Below, piece by piece: positions 58,612 through 64,000 of a stretch of 64,000 nt of DNA. Source of the DNA: Ruegeria sp. 6PALISEP08 (GTDB lineage Bacteria > Pseudomonadota > Alphaproteobacteria > Rhodobacterales > Rhodobacteraceae); NCBI RefSeq assembly GCF_001238295.1, contig NZ_LGXZ01000012.1, forward strand, positions 62,001 to 126,000, given 5' to 3'. Under the pieces are notes generated by a model. The model saw only the letters and a program-made list of their open reading frames with translations, did not search any database and had not been told where the DNA came from. The translations under genes were made by a program, and so were the position numbers. The stretch's first letter is position 1; each line of letters opens with the position of its first letter.

Positions 58612-59691
58612 ATGGAAAAGACTCAGGACGCCAAGATTGTCGACCTCGCAATACGATTGCTCTTTCTCGGATTATTCCTCTACAGCGCGCTGGTCATGAT
58701 TGCTCCGCTTGCCAGCGTGGTCATCTGGGCCACGATACTCTGCGTCGCTCTCTATCCGGTTTTCGATTGGCTGCAGTCCAAGCTGGGCGGGCGGAAGAAA
58801 CTTGCCGCAACGATCCTGGTTTTGCTGGGTCTTGTTCTGACCCTAGGACCGGTGGCAACGGCGGTATCTGGCGCTGCAGAGCTTGGTTCAGGGTTTGCCG
58901 AACAGGCCGACAAGGGCGAGCTGAAAATCCCCCCGGCACCCGAGGGCCTGAAGGAGTTACCGTTGGTAGGCGAAAAAATTGCCGATGTTTGGGGAATGTT
59001 TGAACGGAACCTGGATGGGGCACTTGCCAAGTACGGAGCGCAGATCCTTGAGATTACCAAGTCCCTTTTCGGCAAGGTTCTGGGAATCGGAATTGGCCTT
59101 CTCGGCTTGGCTTTGTCCGTGTTGATCATGGGTGCCCTGTTCAGCCCCGGACCAAATCTGGTTCAAGGTTTGCAACGTTTTGCCAACCGTGTCTTTGCAC
59201 CACGTGGCGGTGAGTTCGTTACGCTTGCAGGCGCTACGATCCGAAACGTGACAAAAGGCGTAATCGGTGTGGCGGCCATTCAGGCGGTCGTCGTTTGGCT
59301 ATTGTTAGTGCTGTTCGGAATCAACTCGGCCGCGACGCTGGCTTTTATCTGCCTGATACTTTCGATTATCCAGATTGGCCCCGGTTTGGTTCTTCTGCCG
59401 GTGATCATCTACGCATGGAGTACAATGTCTGGCGGCACGGCTTTGATCTTCACCATACTGGCCGTTCCTGTCACCATAATGGACAGTTTCCTGCGTCCGG
59501 TGTTCATCTCAAAAGGTCTTGAGACACCTATGCTTGTGATCCTCATCGGTGTTCTTGGGGGCATGATGGCCTATGGCCTGATCGGCATATTCATGGGACC
59601 GGTTCTGTTCGCTGTTTTCTATGAGCTGTTCAAAGTCTGGATCGACGCCTCACCCGATGCCGAAGACGCCGCTGAAGGAGCGGCAAAATGA
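58612..59691 (+). CDS. AI-2E family transporter
   Basis: A 359-residue polytopic protein of the AI-2E (PerM/TqsA) family: about eight helices, with VVIWATILCVALYPVFDWLQ near the N terminus and the conserved TIRNVTKGVIGVAAIQAVVV and QIGPGLVLLPVIIYAWS regions. The family moves small molecules or ions. It overlaps the HlyD-like gene by ATGA, an unusual pairing. AGCGGAGG precedes the ATG, and the upstream gap is very AT-rich. Confidence 0.88.
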   Translation: MEKTQDAKIVDLAIRLLFLGLFLYSALVMIAPLASVVIWATILCVALYPVFDWLQSKLGGRKKLAATILVLLGLVLTLGPVATAVSGAAELGSGFAEQADKGELKIPPAPEGLKELPLVGEKIADVWGMFERNLDGALAKYGAQILEITKSLFGKVLGIGIGLLGLALSVLIMGALFSPGPNLVQGLQRFANRVFAPRGGEFVTLAGATIRNVTKGVIGVAAIQAVVVWLLLVLFGINSAATLAFICLILSIIQIGPGLVLLPVIIYAWSTMSGGTALIFTILAVPVTIMDSFLRPVFISKGLETPMLVILIGVLGGMMAYGLIGIFMGPVLFAVFYELFKVWIDASPDAEDAAEGAAK

Positions 59692-60752
59692 GAAAGACAA
59701 TTTGGACAACGCTGGCCATCATTCTGGTCTTTCTTGTCTGGTACCTAGTTGCCGATCGGAAAACACCGTTCACCGGAAACGCCAGAGTGAAGGCCGTCGC
59801 GACCCAAATCGTCCCGCAGGTCACAGGAACAGTGACCGAAGTCCTTGTTGAAAACGGTCAGGTCGTCTCGGCTGGTGATGTACTGGTTCGAATTGATTCC
59901 AGGCCCTATGAGATTGAACGTGACAAGGCGGAAGCCGATCTTGAGGCGGCCACGCAGGAAGTGGGCGCATCCTCGGCAGAGGTGAGTGCAGCGCAGGCCA
60001 AACTGGCAAGGGCGCAAAGTGATCTCGACACAATGCGCATTCAATCCGAACGTGTGTTTGCACTTGAAAAGAAAGGGTTGATTGCCGTCTCAAAGGCCGA
60101 TGACGCACGCGGAAAACTGGCGGAGTCGGAGGCGAATTTTGAGAATGCCAAGGCGGATCTGGAAAAAGCCAAACAAAGGCTGGGTGATGACGGTATCGAA
60201 AACCCCAAAATCCAGCGCGCATTGGCCGCTTTGGCAGATGCAGAGCTGAACATTGAATGGACGGAACTGCGTGCTCCGGCGACGGGTGTCATATCCAATC
60301 TGTTGATCGCCCCCGGCACCTATGCCCGGTCTGGCCAAGACCTTTTGACGTTTTTGGATGCAACGGACGTCTGGATTGAGGCGTACTTTACCGAGAACAA
60401 CCTCGGCCGGGCTTCGGTAGGATCGCCAGTTGACGTCGTGCTGGACATGCATCCGGGCAAGATTGTTCCAGGCGTGATCGAGAGCTTCAGCGCAGCCGTC
60501 TCGCTAAGCGGCGGTGATGAACCGGGCCAGTTGGCAAGTCCACCAAGCACCAAAGGCTTTCTGCGCGAACCAGAACGGTTTCCCGTGCGGATTGTGCTGC
60601 CAGGGTACGAAGCGGGAAGCACCGAAGATGATCTTCGCTTCCAACTCAACGGGCAGGCCGATGTGATCATGTATCTGAGCGACAACTCGTTCCTGAACAT
60701 GGTCGGTCGGACCTATATCCGTCTGGTTTCAATCCTGTCTTATGCGTACTGA
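59688..60752 (+). CDS. HlyD/EmrA-like membrane fusion protein
   Basis: A 354-residue periplasmic adaptor with one N-terminal anchor (TIWTTLAIILVFLVWYLVAD, residues 3-22), a biotinyl-lipoyl half-domain (VTGTVTEVLVENGQVVSAGD), a helical hairpin (about residues 85-175, rich in Ala, Lys and Glu) and a beta-barrel after IEWTELRAPATGVISNLLIA. It links an inner-membrane exporter to the outer membrane. It overlaps both neighbours (ATGA upstream, 11 nt downstream). Confidence 0.92.
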   Translation: MRKTIWTTLAIILVFLVWYLVADRKTPFTGNARVKAVATQIVPQVTGTVTEVLVENGQVVSAGDVLVRIDSRPYEIERDKAEADLEAATQEVGASSAEVSAAQAKLARAQSDLDTMRIQSERVFALEKKGLIAVSKADDARGKLAESEANFENAKADLEKAKQRLGDDGIENPKIQRALAALADAELNIEWTELRAPATGVISNLLIAPGTYARSGQDLLTFLDATDVWIEAYFTENNLGRASVGSPVDVVLDMHPGKIVPGVIESFSAAVSLSGGDEPGQLASPPSTKGFLREPERFPVRIVLPGYEAGSTEDDLRFQLNGQADVIMYLSDNSFLNMVGRTYIRLVSILSYAY

Positions 60753-61752
60753 GGACCGGAACTCTGTTATTCGACTTGCGCTGGGTGTGACCAGCGTCTT
60801 CGCCCTGGGCCTGTTATTAGGGTGGCCGCTTGCCGTGGTTGGGGCGGTATTCACTGCCCTGTTCCTTCAGGCACCCGCTGCATTGCCCTTGGCAGCATTC
60901 GCCAAGCTGTTCGTCTTTTCGATCGGATTGATGTTCGTTTCCTTCTTTTTGTCGTCGGTTTTTGCGCCATATCCCGTGGTGTTCCTCATATTGGTGGCCA
61001 TAGGGATAATCCTGTCATTCACATGGTCGGTTTCAGGGGCAGGAGTTTTACCCGGTGTCATAGCCCTCATGGGTGCGTTGATGATTCCAAACCTTGTATT
61101 GCAGTCGCAGGATTTGGCATTGGTGCTTGTGTTCTGGATTCCTTTAAACCTGCTATTTGCAGGGTTCGTGTCGACGCTGATGTTTGTGGTGGTACCAGCC
61201 GAACCTCAGACTGCCGCTCAGAAGAAAGCCCAGGCGTCTTCGGAATTTGACCCCCATCGCCGGATCGTCAGAATGTCGCTCGTCACGGTTCCGTTTGCTA
61301 TGGCGTTTTTCATCTCAGGCGCGTCAGCCTTGCTAGTTCTGTTCTTCGTCGCGCTTCTAAGCCAACAACTTGCTGCGATGCCGTCCATGGGCAAAACGGT
61401 CGCCAAGGCCATGCTAACGGCAAACCTGCTGGGCGCGGCGGTGTCGATCCTTTGCTATGAAATAAACGTCATCGCGCCAGTTATTCTAACACCCATTCTG
61501 TTGTGTTTGTTCTTCTGCTTCACCCTCGGAACGCTCGGGAAATCGCAAATCCCACTCGCTGCCGCAGCTGGCTCGGCGTTAACGACAATGCTGATCGTAT
61601 ATGGCGGTTCGATTTCACCATTTTCGGATGAAGCCGACGTCAAAAGTATCACTCGTGTGTTGCAGGTCGCTGGTGCCGCTTTCTTCGTGATTGCCGCGTA
61701 TATCGTGGTGGATGAATTCTGGCCTGAGAAAAACCAACCCTTAACAGAGTAA
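60742..61752 (+). CDS. DUF2955 family membrane protein (FUSC-like exporter)
   Basis: A 336-residue membrane protein with ten or so helices in two blocks (residues about 10-155 and 175-330) separated by a polar linker (EPQTAAQKKAQASSEFDPHR). It resembles DUF2955, related to fusaric acid resistance/AaeB-type exporters that work with an HlyD-like adaptor. With the adaptor and AI-2E protein it forms a three-gene export unit; the substrate is unknown. Confidence 0.82.
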   Translation: MRTEDRNSVIRLALGVTSVFALGLLLGWPLAVVGAVFTALFLQAPAALPLAAFAKLFVFSIGLMFVSFFLSSVFAPYPVVFLILVAIGIILSFTWSVSGAGVLPGVIALMGALMIPNLVLQSQDLALVLVFWIPLNLLFAGFVSTLMFVVVPAEPQTAAQKKAQASSEFDPHRRIVRMSLVTVPFAMAFFISGASALLVLFFVALLSQQLAAMPSMGKTVAKAMLTANLLGAAVSILCYEINVIAPVILTPILLCLFFCFTLGTLGKSQIPLAAAAGSALTTMLIVYGGSISPFSDEADVKSITRVLQVAGAAFFVIAAYIVVDEFWPEKNQPLTE

Positions 61753-61866
61753 GCTTCATCGCATGGCAGGATTTGCTGCTAAGCGGAAGCTTTCCATGTT
61801 GCCGAGGACACCTACCCTTACACGATTTGAGCCGCCGCATTGGGCGGCTATTGGGGTGATCTGGGA

Positions 61867-62025
61867 ATGGTACCTTCTGATCGCGCTATGTTTTTCGTCC
61901 GTGTCCGTGAAATCCCAAAGTCCCGACGGACCCACGTTTTTGGTGTCGAAACGCCCGAAGGGGCCGAGATGCGGTTAGCCGATCGCGCGTACACCATACC
62001 AATCTGGCCTAAACCGGCAGAGTGA
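61867..62025 (+). CDS. Hypothetical small protein
   Basis: A possible 52-residue protein from the ATG at 61867: VPSDRAMFFVRVREIPKSRR... ending ADRAYTIPIWPKPAE. Codon use looks plausible, but there is no recognised family and only a weak GGGA site. It may also be the 3' remnant of a longer gene. It occupies most of the otherwise empty 61753-62048 gap. Confidence 0.25.
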   Translation: MVPSDRAMFFVRVREIPKSRRTHVFGVETPEGAEMRLADRAYTIPIWPKPAE

Positions 62026-62048
62026 ATTGCGGACACTGAGTGCTGACG

Positions 62049-63038
62049 TCAGAATCCGCTTATGCGCTCGATGAGCCAGTACATCGACACCGAACCGATG
62101 CCGTAAGCGGTCAGTGCGGTCGCCCCTCGACCCGTCGGAAGAGCGATCATTCGCCAGATCCCCAAGAGAAGCGCCAGCGCAGCGATAAAACTCAACTGAC
62201 CGGCTTCGACGCCAATGTTGAAGGCAAGCAAGGCCGCAGGAATATCGTCTGAAGGTAATCCAATTTCGGCCAAAGCCCCGGCAAAACCGAGACCATGCAA
62301 AAGCCCAAACCCGAAACAAACGATCCAGGGTTTTTGCTTTGAAAGCCGGAACCGGCCTTCTCCGCCTTTGACAATCTCCATCGCCAGAAAAACGATGGAT
62401 AGTGCAATGACGGCCTCAACCGGCGGGCCGGGAACGTTCAAAACGCCAAAGGTTGCCAGCGCCAAGGTTATTGAATGCGCAAGTGTGAAGGCCGTTACAG
62501 CCCCCACCAATCTCCACGGATCACGAACCAGAATAAACAGCGCGAAGACAAACAGAAGGTGATCCCAGCCTTCCAGTATGTGCTCAAACCCCAACTGGAA
62601 ATAGGCGATAAAAACGGACCACGTTGTCTGTTCGGAGGGTATGTTTTGAACGGTCGCGTCTGGGGTAAATAAAAGCGTGGTAGGATCAGCCTCTAGCGGG
62701 TGCAAACGTACCAATACATCGTTCTTTTGGGTCTCCAAGCCCTCAATCTCAATGGGTTGGCCCGCGATATCCGCGCGGCACTCTACGACCCAGGATGAAA
62801 CCCATGCTCGGCTGTCGGAAACCGGATTTGGTCCGCGTGCCGGAGCGCAGCCATCTGGCAATATCGCATCGATCGCCATCGGTTGACCATTTACATCGGG
62901 TTTTCGCCAATGAACGCTCCACGTGCCCGGCCCGATTTGGCGAATTTCCAGATATCCCGGATCAAGCGCGTGCGCATAGGCGTTACCTCCGGGCCACGCG
63001 AACAGCAGCGCAAAAAGTAAGAAAATCAACACTCTCAT
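62049..63038 (-). CDS. HupE/UreJ_2-like membrane protein with a periplasmic N-terminal domain
   Basis: A 329-residue protein with a signal peptide (to about residue 22, GNAYA-HALDPG), an extracytoplasmic region to about 145 with two Cys, then a multi-helix HupE-like domain: FQLGFEHILEGWDHLLFVFA (His, Asp, His), FTLAHSITLALATFG and FGFGLLHGLGFAGALAEIGL. HupE relatives transport nickel or cobalt, but this branch has no known substrate. It is coupled to the PPIase gene by ATGA. Confidence 0.82.
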   Translation of the reverse strand: MRVLIFLLFALLFAWPGGNAYAHALDPGYLEIRQIGPGTWSVHWRKPDVNGQPMAIDAILPDGCAPARGPNPVSDSRAWVSSWVVECRADIAGQPIEIEGLETQKNDVLVRLHPLEADPTTLLFTPDATVQNIPSEQTTWSVFIAYFQLGFEHILEGWDHLLFVFALFILVRDPWRLVGAVTAFTLAHSITLALATFGVLNVPGPPVEAVIALSIVFLAMEIVKGGEGRFRLSKQKPWIVCFGFGLLHGLGFAGALAEIGLPSDDIPAALLAFNIGVEAGQLSFIAALALLLGIWRMIALPTGRGATALTAYGIGSVSMYWLIERISGF

Positions 63039-63865
63039 TTGGCCGGGCCTGCAAGCTCGGGCGCCATAATCTGATAGCTGTCGGCAAGAGATTCATATTG
63101 TGCCTGCGCCAGATCTTCGCTCATAACGCGCCGCCAATCCCGCAGTACGGCATCGTGAATATCTGCCAATGGAGGCGTTTGACTAAGCTCAACTGCGTTC
63201 ACACGAACAAGATGGACCCCGTAACCCGACTGAACCGGCCCAACCCACCGACCTGTTTCAACCTCTGCGAAACGCGTGGAAAATCCTGCACCAAAGACCG
63301 AGTCGATTACTTTGGTCGCGGTCAACGGCATCGAAGCGGGCAGCAGAGTGGAGCCCGCCACATCAAATGGGTCTTGCTCTTCGCGCAAAGCGGTCAGAGC
63401 CTTCTCAATTTCGACTTCGCTTGCCTCTTCACCCAAAAAGACTTGCGTGAACGCCACCTTTTCGGATGTTGCATAGCGTTCAGGGTTTTGTTGGAGAAAG
63501 GCTTCCAAGTCTTCGTCTTCCGGAACAACTGATGTCGCAATCGCTTCAGTCAGAAAATCCATCTTTTGGCTCAGTCGTGTCCTGATCAAGGTATCCCCGC
63601 GATCAAGACCAAGTTTTCTCGCCTCTCTGACCAAAACCTCTTCACGAATGGACGCATCGATCAAAGCTTTTAGCTCGGTATCGTTTGGCGGGCGTTTCCA
63701 CCGTGCTTCGAACTGAATAGCCAACAGCGCGACATCATCTTCGTCGATTACTATCGTCTCGAGGTTTTCGACAACCTCATCATCCGGCGCGACAATATGA
63801 AACCAAATAAAAATTGCCGCTCCAATCAAGAAGAAATGGAACAGAGGTTCTTTCAGTACTCGCAT
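63035..63865 (-). CDS. Membrane-anchored parvulin-like peptidyl-prolyl isomerase
   Basis: A 276-residue protein with one N-terminal anchor (LFHFFLIGAAIFIWFHIVAP, residues 8-27) and a periplasmic SurA/PpiD-like part: a helical chaperone region (ALIDASIREEVLVREARKLG) and a PPIC domain (about 115-235, with EVETGRWVGPVQSGYGVHLV). It probably assists folding of exported proteins, perhaps the N-terminal domain of the HupE-like partner. The next gene upstream lies outside the window. Confidence 0.85.
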   Translation of the reverse strand: MRVLKEPLFHFFLIGAAIFIWFHIVAPDDEVVENLETIVIDEDDVALLAIQFEARWKRPPNDTELKALIDASIREEVLVREARKLGLDRGDTLIRTRLSQKMDFLTEAIATSVVPEDEDLEAFLQQNPERYATSEKVAFTQVFLGEEASEVEIEKALTALREEQDPFDVAGSTLLPASMPLTATKVIDSVFGAGFSTRFAEVETGRWVGPVQSGYGVHLVRVNAVELSQTPPLADIHDAVLRDWRRVMSEDLAQAQYESLADSYQIMAPELAGPAK

Positions 63866-64000
63866 GAAGTCTCCTGCGTAAAACGTTCTCTGGTTCTACG
63901 TACAGATGCTGGCATTATCGGTTTGGGTTAGGCAAGAAAATGGACGCTTTGCGCGTTGCAGAAAAATTGCACAGCGGCCGAGGTAGCGGTCACTACCCCG

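Noticed and set aside
1..64000. Search for tRNA, rRNA, tmRNA, 4.5S RNA, CRISPR arrays, insertion sequences and phage genes
   Set aside because: No cloverleaf, SRP-RNA core near ffh, repeat-spacer pattern, transposase or integrase could be recognised by reading.

Overview
The window looks like a chromosomal segment of a marine alphaproteobacterium of the order Rhodobacterales (Roseobacter group, Ruegeria-like). The evidence is a moderately high GC content, the ffh / rpsP / rimM / trmD / rplS / rpmE block, MipZ, BluB, an L-malyl-CoA lyase of the ethylmalonyl-CoA pathway, a DgcN/DgcA pair, GcvA-type LysR regulators and DUF1127/DUF1244/DUF2783/DUF2955 genes. It contains no tRNA or rRNA gene, CRISPR array, intact insertion sequence or prophage. 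The identification rests on reading the proteins; no database search was possible.

Layout. 1-6.3 kb: small regulator, stress and exporter genes, azoreductase, an Asp/Glu-racemase relative, a ProX-type tRNA-editing protein, then a gap with strong RNA-like secondary structure. 6.3-15 kb: translation and secretion housekeeping block (ffh, two GNATs, chorismate mutase, rpsP, bluB, rimM, trmD, rplS, rpmE) with a GH25 lipoprotein and a small lipoprotein inserted. 15-20 kb: VOC protein, AEC carrier, mipZ, a decayed sulfotransferase gene and a class III adenylate cyclase. 20.2-27.5 kb: homogentisate catabolism (hmgA, fahA, maiA) with a MarR regulator, a LysE exporter, an FAD hydroxylase, DUF2783, an atypical metallo-beta-lactamase-fold protein and a DOPA-dioxygenase-like protein. 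27.5-32 kb: acyl-CoA ligase, class III aminotransferase, odd M19 peptidase relative. 32-38 kb: rplT/rpmI, Na+:alanine symporter with UspA, pyruvate kinase, N-formylglutamate amidohydrolase family protein. 38-42.5 kb: D-amino-acid unit (D-amino acid aminotransferase, DgcA, DgcN) divergent from mcl1. 42.6-44.4 kb: PA14-like secreted protein, then an Lrp regulator divergent from a LysE exporter. 44.5-47.7 kb: zinc regulon (znuB, znuC, zur / znuA). 47.9-57.9 kb: amino-sugar regulon (nagA, SIS isomerase/deaminase, GntR, BadF-type kinase / murQ, CUT1 ABC transporter, Gfo/Idh/MocA dehydrogenase). 58-64 kb: small K+ channel, an AI-2E / HlyD / DUF2955 export unit and a HupE-like protein paired with a membrane-anchored PPIase, at the window edge.

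How the genes work together. Several units read as nutrient-scavenging modules typical of marine heterotrophs: aromatic amino acid ring cleavage to fumarate and acetoacetate, D-amino acid and peptidoglycan amino-sugar recycling, high-affinity zinc uptake and amino acid exchange. Several candidate cis-regulatory elements can be read directly: a nested operator between the MarR gene and hmgA, an FNR-like box before the first UspA gene, Zur-like palindromes between zur and znuA, helically phased GGTA repeats between the kinase and murQ, and a perfect 9-1-9 palindrome between dgcN and mcl1. The least explained items are the structured gap before ffh, the MBL/hydroxylase/DUF2783 unit, the M19 relative lacking metal ligands, and the sulfotransferase pseudogene disrupted by a TA-repeat frameshift and a Trp-to-stop change.
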